Source: Deltaproteobacteria bacterium (GTDB taxonomy: Bacteria; Desulfobacterota; Desulfobaccia; Desulfobaccales; 0-14-0-80-60-11). Taken from it: a stretch of DNA of 46,247 nucleotides. The notes below the pieces were generated by a model that worked only from the letters and a program-made list of their open reading frames with translations, ran no database searches and was not told the origin of the DNA. The position numbers and the translations under genes were made by a program. The stretch covers positions 1 to 46,247 of the forward strand of contig VGSW01000008.1 of NCBI GenBank assembly GCA_016874915.1, written 5' to 3'. The stretch's first letter is position 1. Every line of letters begins with the position of its first letter. Of the stretch, positions 6,964 through 15,182 are shown in pieces.

Positions 6964-6981
6964 CTCGTTTTTCTCCTTTAA

Positions 6982-7450
6982 CAGGCTGTTGAACCCCCGA
7001 TTTTTCTGTCATCCTGAGCTAAGTGAAGGATCTCCACTAACTGGAAAAGATGGGGTTCTTCGCTTTATATGAAAATACCTGGTGGGGCGGGCCTCCGTGC
7101 CCGCCTTCCGGTGGGTGGCAGTGGATGGTGGCCCCACCTTTCAAGATTTAATTTTCATTGTTCGTTGTGACCCTTAGGTCATGATAGTTCGCCCAGAATG
7201 ACAACTTGAGACCTCTGCAAAATACCTAATTGACTGGCTATCCCTTAAAATCCCCTCCCCCTTGAGGGGGGAGGGTTAGGGAGGGGGTGGCAAAATCTTT
7301 AAATGATTTAAGTATCTTAATCAATTTAGCCCCCCTCCCCCCAACCCCCTCCCACCGAGGGGAGGGGGGAATCAAGGCCAAGTTTTCCCGCCTTTTAAGC
7401 TGTTTCGCAGAGGTCTCAACTTGCTATTTTGCAAATTTTTTAACAGCCTG
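6982..7450. repeat. MITE-like element, host of a nested MITE
   Basis: Ends are inverted: CAGGCTGTTGAA at 6982 and TTAACAGCCTG at 7440-7450. The body carries TCATCCTGAGC..AAGTGAAGGATCTCC (7009-7036) and AGAATGACAA (7195-7204), both shared with the element at 13195-13312. A second element (7206-7419) interrupts it. No open frame of note is inside, so it is non-autonomous. Together with the nested copy it fills the 500-base gap between the lipoyl cluster and arsM. Confidence 0.7.
7206..7419. mobile_element. MITE copy A, 214 bp with 17-bp terminal inverted repeats
   Basis: Left end TTGAGACCTCTGCAAAA; right end is its inverse with one mismatch. CAACTTG stands on both sides (7202-7208 and 7417-7423), like a target duplication. 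The interior has a second inverted repeat of CCCCTCCCCCTTGAGGGGG type and the TTAAGTATCTTAA palindrome. It is nearly identical, and in the same orientation, to copy B at 11665-11877. There is no transposase. Confidence 0.85.
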
Positions 7451-7480
7451 ACTGGTTAAGACCGCCAACTCTCTCAGCCA

Positions 7481-8239
7481 TCATTGACCTTTGAACGCGC
7501 GCACTTTCACGCTGATGATTTTCCCAAGCAAACGCTCATCCATCCCCGGGGCCTCATAGGGAGACTCGGAAACTACAGCCACCTCCGCAAAACCGGCGTG
7601 TCGGATGGTTTCCAGGTAAGCCTCCTTTTCCATGGCCCCGGCCAGGCAATCGGCCCAGGCCGCGGCGCTGGCCCGCACGTCGGGCGGGAGTTCGCCCGCG
7701 GTCACCAGGTCGGCGATGAGGATGCGCCCACCCGGCTTCAAGACCCGATGAACCTCCTGGAAGCTGGCCAGCTTGTCCGGGGTCAGGTTGATCACGCAAT
7801 TGCTGATGACCACATCCACGGTTCCCGAATCCACCGGGAGATGTTCGATATAGCCCAGGCGAAATTCCACGTTGGGGAAGCCATGCTGCTCCGCCAGCAG
7901 GCGGCCTTTGGCCACCATGTCCTCGGTCATGTCCACGCCGATGACCCGGCCCCGGTCCCCGACCTTGGTGGCCGCCAGGAAGACGTCGATACCCGCGCCG
8001 GAGCCCAGGTCCACCACGGTTTCACCTGCCGCGATATCCGCCAGCGCGGTGGGGTTGCCGCAGCCCACTCCCAAAACGGCCGACTCCGGCACCAACTGCA
8101 AATCCTCCGGGGTATATCCCACGGCCAGGCATTGGTCGGCCACCGTGGGGCCGCAGCCAGGGCAGCAAAATAGGGTTTCTCCCCGGGCGATCTTGCCGTA
8201 GCGTTCCTTGATAAATTCTTTGAGGTCCTGATCTTCCAT
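7481..8239 (-). CDS. arsM: Arsenite methyltransferase
   Basis: A 252-residue SAM-dependent methyltransferase that converts As(III) to methylated species. The SAM motif VVDLGSGAGIDVF is at residues 75-87. The As(III)-binding cysteines characteristic of ArsM are present: C60 in GVGCGNPTALA, C148 in ISNCVINL and C198 in WADCLAGA. An extra N-terminal set C25-C26-x2-C29 (FCCPGCG) adds further thiols. It lies 30 bases after the CcdA-like gene and is the last gene of the acr3-led block bracketed by MITE copies. In the family, glutathione or thioredoxin reduces the enzyme; the neighbouring thioredoxins are plausible reductants. AAGGAA upstream supports the 8239 start. Confidence 0.93.
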   Translation of the reverse strand: MEDQDLKEFIKERYGKIARGETLFCCPGCGPTVADQCLAVGYTPEDLQLVPESAVLGVGCGNPTALADIAAGETVVDLGSGAGIDVFLAATKVGDRGRVIGVDMTEDMVAKGRLLAEQHGFPNVEFRLGYIEHLPVDSGTVDVVISNCVINLTPDKLASFQEVHRVLKPGGRILIADLVTAGELPPDVRASAAAWADCLAGAMEKEAYLETIRHAGFAEVAVVSESPYEAPGMDERLLGKIISVKVRAFKGQ

Positions 8240-8269
8240 AGCCTGATTTCCTTTTTATCCCCTCTTAGA

Positions 8270-8965
8270 TCACCAATTCCTGATCCCCTGGAAAAAGATA
8301 TAGCAGCCGGCAAAGAAGATCAGGCCGCCGGCCGCCTTTTGGAGCATTATGCCCACCTTGGCGCTTTTGGATTGCAGGTAACTCTCGATTACCCCGGTGA
8401 ACGTCCCGGCCAGCAGGACCAACGTCCCCTGTCCCAGGGCGTAAGCGAACAGCAGGGTGCTGCCGTAGGCTACCTTTCCCTGGACCGCCGCCAGGGTCAG
8501 GATCACCGCCAGTACCGGCGAGGCGCAGGGCGAGAGCACCAGGCCGAAGAGCATGCCCAGGATCAAGGCCCCGATCAGGCCGGTGCGCCGGGGCAAGAAT
8601 CTTTGGGCATTGCCGCCCAGCTTCAGGTTGATGACCCCGGCCAACTGCAACCCCATGACGATGAGGATCACCGCCACCACAAAATACCAGTAGGTCCCCA
8701 CCTGGCCGAACATGGTGCCCAGGAGGGCGGCCATGGCGCCCAGGAAAGACATGACCACGGCCAGGCCCACCACGAAGGTGAGGCTGTATAAAAAGGCCTG
8801 CTTCTTGCTCCCCTGGGCATACCCGCCCACAAAACCGATGATGAGCGGAATGCTGCACATGATGCAGGGGCTGGCGGTGGCGATCACCCCGCCCAGGTAA
8901 GAGGCCCCATAGGCCAGAATGGGGCGGGTCTGCATGACCTGGCCCAGAGATTCACTCCATCCCAT
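8270..8965 (-). CDS. CcdA/DsbD-type thiol electron carrier membrane protein
   Basis: A 231-residue membrane protein with about six hydrophobic segments. It has the paired family motifs ASPCIMC in the first segment and LSPCASPVL in the fourth, whose cysteines carry electrons across the membrane in CcdA. It starts at ATG 8965 with GAGGAG upstream, 12 bases after the exported thioredoxin gene, so the natural partner is that periplasmic thioredoxin. Electrons would come from a cytoplasmic thioredoxin such as those in this cluster. Such CcdA-thioredoxin pairs occur in cytochrome c maturation, but no cytochrome genes are near. The arsenic context suggests keeping extracytoplasmic thiols reduced. 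Confidence 0.9.
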   Translation of the reverse strand: MGWSESLGQVMQTRPILAYGASYLGGVIATASPCIMCSIPLIIGFVGGYAQGSKKQAFLYSLTFVVGLAVVMSFLGAMAALLGTMFGQVGTYWYFVVAVILIVMGLQLAGVINLKLGGNAQRFLPRRTGLIGALILGMLFGLVLSPCASPVLAVILTLAAVQGKVAYGSTLLFAYALGQGTLVLLAGTFTGVIESYLQSKSAKVGIMLQKAAGGLIFFAGCYIFFQGIRNW

Positions 8966-8977
8966 GAAATCGTCTCC

Positions 8978-9367
8978 TCATTTATTGATGAATTTCAGGT
9001 CTCGCAGCTTCTGCAATACTTCTTCCTTGGTGAGAGCCCCGATATGCCGGTCCACCTCTTTGCCGGATGCGTCCAGAAAGACCTGGGTGGGGATGAGCAT
9101 AATCTTGTATTGTTTGAATAGCGCCTCTTCCTTATCCACATAAACCATGCGGAATTCCACCTGGTCGCTGTGGCTCGTTTTCAATTCCGCCATGACCTTT
9201 TCCATCTCCTTGCAGGAGTAGCAATAACCGGCGCCGAATTCATAAAGGGCCGGTTTGCCTTGGGAGGACGCGGCACCCTGAGACCAAGCGGGCAGCGCCT
9301 GGAAAAATAGGGAAAATGCCGTCGACAGTATAAGCAGTTTTAAAAACGGTAAACGCATCGATCTCAT
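8978..9367 (-). CDS. Exported thioredoxin-like protein (CYSC)
   Basis: A 129-residue protein starting at ATG 9367 with AAGGA at the right distance; the frame running up to 9445 adds residues without a start signal. Residues 1-30 form a signal peptide (basic start, hydrophobic core, AWSQG). The thioredoxin domain has C49-Y-S-C52 and a cis-proline in LIPTQVFLD. It is encoded immediately before the CcdA-like protein and is probably its periplasmic electron acceptor. The target could be another exported thiol protein; none is identifiable here. Confidence 0.88.
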   Translation of the reverse strand: MRSMRLPFLKLLILSTAFSLFFQALPAWSQGAASSQGKPALYEFGAGYCYSCKEMEKVMAELKTSHSDQVEFRMVYVDKEEALFKQYKIMLIPTQVFLDASGKEVDRHIGALTKEEVLQKLRDLKFINK

Positions 9368-9462
9368 AATGTTGTCCTTTAGAAATTTGTGATCGCCTCT
9401 TTCAATCCAACCATTTGGAAGATGAAAAGTCGGCGCCTTTCCCAACCATAAGTATGGCTTAT

Positions 9463-10338
9463 TTAGCGGGTCGCCGGCGGAATCAACAGGACCGGGCAGG
9501 GGGCCAGGCGAGAGACATTGTGGGCCACGCTCCCCAAAAAGATCTCCTTGATAAACCCCTTCCCCTGGGTTCCCATAACGAGAAGCGAGATATCCTGGGA
9601 TTCCAAGACCCGGAGAATGGCCGGGAGGGGGTGCCCCGGATCAAAAACCGGGTGCACCACAGGAATATCGGCGCCTTTTAGCACCTCCGTCCAGGCCGCC
9701 AGAGAATCCCGGCCTTTGGCTTCCGCCATCTCCTGGAATCCCGGCGGATAGGCCTCGCCCCCGGGCACATCCAGGGCGTTTAACAGCGTGACCTGGGATA
9801 TGCCCCGGGGAGCCAGGCGGGTCACTATGTCCCGAGCTCGTGCCGAGATCTGGGAAAAATCCGTGGGGAATAAGACATGGCGGAGCAGTTGAGTGGCCTG
9901 CAGACGGCAGGACCCTTTCGGCATCTCTTTTTTCAAAAACACATTGAGCAGCAGCGTAGGGTATTGGGTGTGATACAGCACCGCGCAGGTGAAGCACCCC
10001 AGCACCGCCTCCCGCCACAGGGATCTGCCGTGGGAGCCTACCACGATGAGGTCAGCCCCGTGGCGCTGGGCCACGTCATTAAGGGAATATGCAGGCAGGC
10101 CCACGGGCGTCTCCACACTTGCCTTAAAGCCCCGGCCCTGGAGAAACTGTTTTTGCTTTTCCAATTTGGGTTCCGCTTCGGCCCGCAGGGTGGCCTCCAA
10201 TCCGCCCAGGAACAAGACGGTAATCACATGGGTCAGGATGATTTCAGAGGCGCCCAGGGCCTTGAATTCTCCAGCGCAGGCAACGATTTCGTCCCAGGCG
10301 GAGCTTAAGTCGGTGGCCAGCACGATTTTTTCGAACAT
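9463..10338 (-). CDS. Universal stress protein, two tandem Usp domains
   Basis: A 291-residue protein with two Usp domains (about 1-140 and 150-291). Each ends with the ATP-loop motif G-x2-G-x9-G-S/T or a variant: VGSHGRSLWREAVLGCF in the first, MGTQGKGFIKEIFLGSVAHN in the second. The first domain ends GCF instead of GS, so nucleotide binding may be weaker there. It starts at 10338 with GGGAGG upstream, 39 bases after acr3, inside the arsenic block. Usp proteins often accompany anion transporters in anaerobes; a regulatory role for Acr3 is only a guess. Confidence 0.88.
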   Translation of the reverse strand: MFEKIVLATDLSSAWDEIVACAGEFKALGASEIILTHVITVLFLGGLEATLRAEAEPKLEKQKQFLQGRGFKASVETPVGLPAYSLNDVAQRHGADLIVVGSHGRSLWREAVLGCFTCAVLYHTQYPTLLLNVFLKKEMPKGSCRLQATQLLRHVLFPTDFSQISARARDIVTRLAPRGISQVTLLNALDVPGGEAYPPGFQEMAEAKGRDSLAAWTEVLKGADIPVVHPVFDPGHPLPAILRVLESQDISLLVMGTQGKGFIKEIFLGSVAHNVSRLAPCPVLLIPPATR

Positions 10339-10377
10339 GGGGCTTTTCCTCCCTTATGCATTGAAAGGGCTTTCCGA

Positions 10378-11553
10378 TTAATCAGGCCGCTCCGGGGAAT
10401 GGATGGTGGCATGGGTGCAAGCGGGACAGAGATAGGCGTCGATGTCCCCCCTTCGGGCCCGGAAGAGGAAGCCGAGCCCCGCTTCCTGGCCGCAGACCGC
10501 GCAGCTTGGGAGGGTAAAATACTTCTGTTTAAAGCGCAGTGCTACATGCACCAGGCCGAGGAGGACGGGCACCTCCAGGAGAGGGCCGATGACCGTGGCG
10601 AAGGCCATACCCGAGTGGATGCCGAAGACCGCGATGGCCACGGCGATGGCCAGCTCAAAGTCATTGGACGCGGCAGTGAAGGAGAGGGTGGTGGTGACCG
10701 GGTAGTCCGCCCCCAGCTTCATGGCCATAAAAAAAGTCAGAAAAAACATGCCCAGAAAATAGAGTGCCAAGGGGATGGCGATGCGCACCACGTCCAGCGG
10801 CAGGCTGACAATGTATTCCCCTTTCAGGGAGAACATCACCACAATGGTGAATAACAGCGCAATCAGGGTGATGGGAGAAATCTTGGGAATAAAACGCTCT
10901 TCGTACCACTGGCGGCCTTTCAGGCGTCCCAGGATCAGGTAGCTCAAGAGGCCGGAAAAGAATGGGATTCCCAAATAAATGAGCACTGTGACCGCCACGT
11001 CCGCCATCTCCACGTGGACCTCCCGGGCGAAGGAAAGCCCCAGCCAATGGGGAAAGACGGAGATGAACAGGTAGGCGTAAACGGCGTACAGGGCCATCTG
11101 GAAGATGGCGTTGAAGGCCACCAGCCCGGCGCAGTATTCCCGATGGCCGCCGGCCAGCTCGTTCCAGACGATGACCATGGCAATGCAGCGGGCCAGGCCC
11201 ACCAGGATGAGGCCCACCGCATACTCCGGGTAGCCGGAAAGGAAGACGATGGCCAAGAGGAACATCAGGACCGGTCCGATGCCCCAATTGAGAATCAAGG
11301 AGAGGGCCAGAATTTTAAACTGGCTGAAGACCCGGTGCAGCTCCTCGTATTTCACCCGGGCCAGGGGGGGATACATCATCAGGATGAGGCCGATGGCGAT
11401 GGGAATGTTGGTGGTTCCCACGGTAAAGCGGTCGATAAACTTGGCGACCCCGGGGATGAGGTACCCCAGGAGCACCCCGAAGACCATGGCCAGGATGATC
11501 CACAGGGTGAGAAAACGTTCCACGAAACCCAAGCGTTTGGCGACGGTGGCCAT
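10378..11553 (-). CDS. acr3: Arsenite efflux permease ACR3 with added C-terminal zinc ribbon
   Basis: A ten-helix transporter of the ACR3/BASS superfamily that expels As(III). The signature [18 protein letters not shown] is present with the essential cysteine. The usual C-terminus ([10 protein letters not shown], about residue 347) is followed by a 44-residue tail carrying C351-x2-C354 and C376-x2-C379, a zinc-ribbon or metalloid-binding pattern not part of the standard family. Start ATG 11553 has AAGGAG upstream. A GATAT-ACAA-ATATC inverted repeat lies at 11565-11578, so a second operator is possible. A MITE separates it from arsR. Confidence 0.93.
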   Translation of the reverse strand: MATVAKRLGFVERFLTLWIILAMVFGVLLGYLIPGVAKFIDRFTVGTTNIPIAIGLILMMYPPLARVKYEELHRVFSQFKILALSLILNWGIGPVLMFLLAIVFLSGYPEYAVGLILVGLARCIAMVIVWNELAGGHREYCAGLVAFNAIFQMALYAVYAYLFISVFPHWLGLSFAREVHVEMADVAVTVLIYLGIPFFSGLLSYLILGRLKGRQWYEERFIPKISPITLIALLFTIVVMFSLKGEYIVSLPLDVVRIAIPLALYFLGMFFLTFFMAMKLGADYPVTTTLSFTAASNDFELAIAVAIAVFGIHSGMAFATVIGPLLEVPVLLGLVHVALRFKQKYFTLPSCAVCGQEAGLGFLFRARRGDIDAYLCPACTHATIHSPERPD

Positions 11554-11664
11554 ACCGACTCCTTGATATTTGTATATCCGTTTTATTAAATGTCCATCGG
11601 CAAAAAAAATTCGTTTACCAGCAGCTTCCCCGCTCTCATAGTTTATCTTTATATATCAGTCAAT

Positions 11665-11877
11665 TTGAGACCTCTGCGAAATACCTAATTGACTGCCTAT
11701 CCCTTAAAATCCCCTCCCCCTTGAGGGGGAGGGTTAGGGAGGGGGTGGCAAAATCTTTAACTGATTTAAGTATCTTAATCAATTTAGCCCCCCTCCCCCC
11801 AGCCCCCTCCCACCGAGGGGAGGGGGGGATCAAGGCCAAATTTTTCCGCCTTTTAAGCTGTTTCGCAAAGGTCTCAA
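11665..11877. mobile_element. MITE copy B, 213 bp with 17-bp terminal inverted repeats
   Basis: TTGAGACCTCTGCGAAA at the left and its inverse with one mismatch at the right. CAATTT occurs on both sides (11661-11666 and 11875-11880). Sequence and orientation match copy A at 7206 almost base for base. It lies between arsR and acr3 and has probably separated arsR from acr3. There is no gene inside. Confidence 0.85.
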
Positions 11878-11922
11878 TTTAATAATATTTCTCGGAAAAA
11901 GAGCCGGAATAGGTGATCTCCT

Positions 11923-12297
11923 TCAGGAACACTGGCAGGCTGCGGCGGCGCTGTCTTTGGTCTCTGTTTTGGCCGACAGCCATTGTTCCAACCGCTCCCG
12001 CAAAGCAAGGGCCTCCGGGCGTGAACTCAGGATGTCCGCCAGCAGTTTTAATTGCTTGTCCTCCGGGCTGCCGGGGGCGACGCTCAGCCGGTAGTTCATC
12101 CAGACACCCTCCCGGCGGTCGTTTACCCAGCCCAGGTGATAGAGATAGCGCAGGTGGCGGGAAGCCTTGGACTGGGTGATGCCCAGGACTCCCATAATGT
12201 CGCACACGCAGAGCTCCTCTTTGGCCATCAGCAGCCAGAGGATTTTCAGGCGGGTCTCATCGGCCAGGGATTTGAAGAGACGGGCTTCGGTTTTCAT
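11923..12297 (-). CDS. arsR: ArsR-family arsenic-responsive repressor
   Basis: A 124-residue winged-helix repressor of the ArsR/SmtB family. The As(III) site is ELC30-V-C32-DI on the recognition-side helix, as in E. coli-type ArsR. The DNA-reading helix is ITQSKASRHLRYL, and a GVWMNYRL wing follows. An extra CQC pair sits at the extreme C-terminus. It is the first gene of the minus-strand arsenic locus and has its own near-perfect promoter with a palindrome between the two hexamers (12305-12333), which fits autoregulation released by arsenite. Confidence 0.93.
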   Translation of the reverse strand: MKTEARLFKSLADETRLKILWLLMAKEELCVCDIMGVLGITQSKASRHLRYLYHLGWVNDRREGVWMNYRLSVAPGSPEDKQLKLLADILSSRPEALALRERLEQWLSAKTETKDSAAAACQCS

Positions 12298-12304
12298 AAG
12301 TTAT

Positions 12305-12333
12305 TTTATAACCGGTTAACCGCTTATTGTCAA
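12305..12333 (-). promoter_or_regulatory. arsR promoter with overlapping palindromic operator
   Basis: On the minus strand TTGACA (12333-12328), 17-base spacer, TATAAA (12310-12305), 7 bases before the arsR ATG. The spacer contains the perfect palindrome CGGTTAACCG (12313-12322). A repressor bound there would block polymerase. The message would have a very short leader, and no clear Shine-Dalgarno sequence is seen. Confidence 0.85.
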
Positions 12334-12384
12334 TTATCCTATTTACGTAAGAACCTGTATCCCTTTCTTTCCCAGGGCAGTCGC

Positions 12385-12625
12385 TCATGAGCCGTTGGCT
12401 CACCCGTGAAGGATGAAAAGATATATTTTGGGGGAAGGGCCAGGGAGCAACGCTCCCTGCCCTCCCCCCAAGCCCCCCTCCCAACCCTTTAAGGGGGCTG
12501 AGCTAAGGAAGTCGGGGCCTGCGGCCCCGACTCCCTTAGCCTGATCATTACCCTTAAGGGATTGGGGGAGGGGGGCAAGGGCGGGCACCCTTGGCCCCCT
12601 CCCCCAAAAACAACTTTTCAGAACA
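12385..12625. repeat. Long GC hairpin repeat, full copy
   Basis: Same order as the 2072 copy: CATGAGCCGTTGGCTCACCC head, GGATGAAAAGATAT, G-run/C-run stem, then an inserted second hairpin (GTCGGGGCCTGCGGCCCCGAC, about 12512-12532), a third G/C stem, and the CAACTTTTC tail. There is no coding evidence. It fills most of the gap between arsR and the next gene. Confidence 0.8.
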
Positions 12626-12687
12626 AGTCTGCCAAATTTTCCATGGCCTCGCCTGCCCTTAATTTTCTGGAGATTTTGCAGAAGGCT

Positions 12688-12972
12688 TTAACTGAGATGA
12701 AGGAAGACAGCCAGGAGTAAGGTGCTTCCCATTTGCAACCCCAGAATGTGAAAGGGGTTAGCCAATTTGGCCAACCCTTGATTTTCTGGTGGGCCGTTAA
12801 TCTCCAAAACATCGATCCACAGGGAGATTCCTTCACGCCTCAGGAAGTCATGAAAATAGGGAGGAAGCCGGCCATCGGGACAGCTGGCCTCCAGGGCGAA
12901 CAGCAATGATGCCGCGGTTAACGCCTGCCCGCGATATTGCTGGTAAAACCCTGTTTTTTCTTTGATAACCAT
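12688..12972 (-). CDS. Doubtful small hypothetical protein
   Basis: A 94-residue open frame with a plausible amphipathic sequence and a hydrophobic C-terminus (LLLAVFLHLS). There is no ribosome site upstream of the ATG at 12972 and no recognised domain. Base composition is AT-richer than neighbouring genes. Reading continues plausibly in another frame past 12688, so it may be a decayed gene. I list it only because the surrounding 700 bases are otherwise empty. Confidence 0.25.
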   Translation of the reverse strand: MVIKEKTGFYQQYRGQALTAASLLFALEASCPDGRLPPYFHDFLRREGISLWIDVLEINGPPENQGLAKLANPFHILGLQMGSTLLLAVFLHLS

Positions 12973-13194
12973 ATTAGACCAGTATTGGTTTTCGGCAAGG
13001 GGGCATAGAAGAAAAATAAGGGGGAGGGTTGGAAAAGAGGATTTTTAAACTTATATATTGTATAAATGATTCTTCTGAATGTTCCCCTGGGATTCCGGGA
13101 AGAGGAGAAAGCCAGCTTCCCATGAGGGACAGCGCAGCCGTGGTCAGGATGGCCTAAAGGATGACTGGCGACGTGGGGCTTGAAGGAAACGAAT

Positions 13195-13312
13195 GAGACT
13201 CTTGCAAATATGGTTTTTGTCATCCTGAACGAAGTGAAGGATCTCCAAATACGGGATTCTTCGCGGCGCTAGAATGACAATTCCTGCCAACGGGGAATTT
13301 TGCAAGAACCTC
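13195..13312. mobile_element. MITE-like element, about 118 bp
   Basis: Inverted ends GAGACTCTTGCAAAT at 13195 and ATTTTGCAAGAACCTC ending 13312, flanked by CGAAT on both sides (13190-13194 and 13312-13316). The core TCATCCTGAAC..AAGTGAAGGATCTCC and AGAATGACAA matches the element at 6982. It sits 40 bases before the GNAT gene and may hold or displace its promoter. Confidence 0.75.
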
Positions 13313-13354
13313 GAATAGTTCATACTTTTAGCACACTATGGTAAGGAGGGAGCC

Positions 13355-13900
13355 ATGCTCGAAGAATATCCCAAAAAGATCACCCTTCCGGATGGTGCCA
13401 CGCTCACCCTGAGACCCATGAGCCGGGACGATCAGTATTCTCTCTACAGTTTTTTCATCAGCCTTCCTGAAGAAGACCGGCGATTTTTGCGCAATGATGT
13501 GACCGACCGGAAACTCATCGAGAAATGGGCCCGCAATCTCAATTTTAACCGGGTATTGCCCATCCTGGCGGAATACGACGGCAAGATCGTGGCCAATGCC
13601 ACCCTGCATTTTCAAACCTTTGGCTGGGGGAGGCACGTGGCGGAAATCCGGGTCACCATCACCCCGGAGTTCCAGGGGCGCAAGTTGGGCTCGGTGCTCC
13701 TGCAAGAATTGGCCAATTTGGCGGCCCAACACCAGGTTAAAAAATTGCTGGCCCGGATCGTCACCAACCGGGAAGTGGTGATTCGAGCCTTTAAAAAGGC
13801 CGACTTCAACCAGGTAACCGTATTAAAAAATTATGTAAAAGATGTTTATTCCCAAAATTATGCAGATATTGCCATGTTGGTAAAGGAGTTGGCCGCCTGA
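13355..13900 (+). CDS. GNAT acetyltransferase (PHA-locus copy 1)
   Basis: A 181-residue GNAT-fold acyltransferase. The acetyl-CoA loop is VTITPEFQGRKLGSVLLQEL (about residues 100-119), with the G-R-K-L-G variant of the Q/RxxGxG/A signature. TAAGGAGGG lies at ideal distance from ATG 13355. It is a clear paralogue of the protein at 15183-15791: both begin with a YPK-(x)-T-L-(x)-D-G segment, then LRP, LP-E-DR and DVTD. Together they bracket the thiolase gene. It is 31 bases upstream of the thiolase and co-directional. The substrate is unknown; protein lysine or a small amine are both possible. Confidence 0.88.
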   Translation: MLEEYPKKITLPDGATLTLRPMSRDDQYSLYSFFISLPEEDRRFLRNDVTDRKLIEKWARNLNFNRVLPILAEYDGKIVANATLHFQTFGWGRHVAEIRVTITPEFQGRKLGSVLLQELANLAAQHQVKKLLARIVTNREVVIRAFKKADFNQVTVLKNYVKDVYSQNYADIAMLVKELAA

Positions 13901-13931
13901 GGGCTTTAAGGGTCTGGGCAAAGGAGGTTAT

Positions 13932-15125
13932 ATGCGAGGAGTGGTAATCGCCAGCGCGGCGCGGACCGCCTTGGGCAGCTTCGGGGGCGCCTTGAAGGAA
14001 ATTCCGGCGGTGGAACTGGGCGGAGTGGTTATCCGGGAGGTTCTTAACCGGGCCAAGATGCGACAGGACAAAGTGGATATGGTAATCATGGGCAATGCCC
14101 TGCAAGCCGGAGAGGGAGGCAACCCGGCCCGGCAGGCGGCGGCCCGGGCGGACATTTCCCAATACACTCCGGGCATCACCGTGAACGTCTTGTGCGGCTC
14201 CGGCATGGAGGCGGTGATTGCCGCCACCCGGGCCATCCGGGCCGGAGACGGGGAAATTGTGGTGGCCGGAGGGATGGAGTCCATGAGCCAGGCGCCCTTC
14301 GTGCTGCCCCAGACCCGCTGGGGGGCGCGCATGGGCCATATGCAAATCCTGGATACCATGCTGCACGACGCGTTGCTGTGCTCGTTTGACGGCTCGCACA
14401 TGGGGGTGACCGCGGAGAACGTGGCCGAAAAGTTTAAAATCAGACGGGAAGAGCAGGATGCCTGGGCCGCCCGGAGCCAGCAGCGGGCCGAGGCGGCCAT
14501 CACCTCCGGCCGTTTTAAGGACGAGATTGTCCCGGTGGAGATTCCCCAAAAGAGAGGGGAGCCACTCATGTTCGATACCGATGAATTTCCCCGGTTCGGC
14601 ACCACCGCGGAGGCGTTGGCCCGGCTGAAGCCGGTCTTCCAGAAAGACGGCACCATTACCGCGGGTAACTCCTCCGGGATCAATGACGGGGCCGCGGCTC
14701 TCCTGGTCATGGCGGAAGAAAAGGCCCTGAAGATGGGAATCCGGCCCCTGGGCAGGATTGTCGGCTACGACTGCCAGGGTTGTGAGCCGTCACTCATGGG
14801 CACCGGGCCGATTTACGCAGTACGCAATGCCATTGCCAAGGTGAGCGCCGAGCTGGGGAAAAAAATCGAACTGGTGGAGATCAACGAAGCCTTTGCCGCG
14901 CAAGTCCTGGCCTGCCTGAAGGAATTGCATCTGGACCCGGATATTGTCAATGTCAACGGCGGCGCCATCGCCCTGGGCCATCCCCTGGGGTGCAGCGGGG
15001 CCAGGATCCTGGTGACCCTCCTTTATGAGATGCAAAAGCGGGACGTCGAAGTGGGGATGGCCAGCCTGTGCGTGGGCGGCGGCATGGGATTCGCGATGAT
15101 CATAGAGCGGGGCTGGTACTGCTGA
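13932..15125 (+). CDS. phaA: Acetyl-CoA C-acetyltransferase (thiolase)
   Basis: A 397-residue biosynthetic-type thiolase joining two acetyl-CoA to acetoacetyl-CoA, the first step of PHB synthesis. Catalytic residues are visible: C88 in NVLCGSGMEA, the His in GHPLGCSGARI, and the second Cys in SLCVGGGMG near the end. NEAFA is also present. Length is typical (~393). AAAGGAGG precedes the ATG. Position among PHA genes supports the PhaA role, but the same enzyme could serve acetoacetyl-CoA breakdown in syntrophic or beta-oxidation metabolism. Confidence 0.93.
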   Translation: MRGVVIASAARTALGSFGGALKEIPAVELGGVVIREVLNRAKMRQDKVDMVIMGNALQAGEGGNPARQAAARADISQYTPGITVNVLCGSGMEAVIAATRAIRAGDGEIVVAGGMESMSQAPFVLPQTRWGARMGHMQILDTMLHDALLCSFDGSHMGVTAENVAEKFKIRREEQDAWAARSQQRAEAAITSGRFKDEIVPVEIPQKRGEPLMFDTDEFPRFGTTAEALARLKPVFQKDGTITAGNSSGINDGAAALLVMAEEKALKMGIRPLGRIVGYDCQGCEPSLMGTGPIYAVRNAIAKVSAELGKKIELVEINEAFAAQVLACLKELHLDPDIVNVNGGAIALGHPLGCSGARILVTLLYEMQKRDVEVGMASLCVGGGMGFAMIIERGWYC

Positions 15126-15182
15126 CCTTCTGGGGCAATGCCCTTAATTTTGTGGGCCTAAGTAAACTCACGGACTCGGGAG

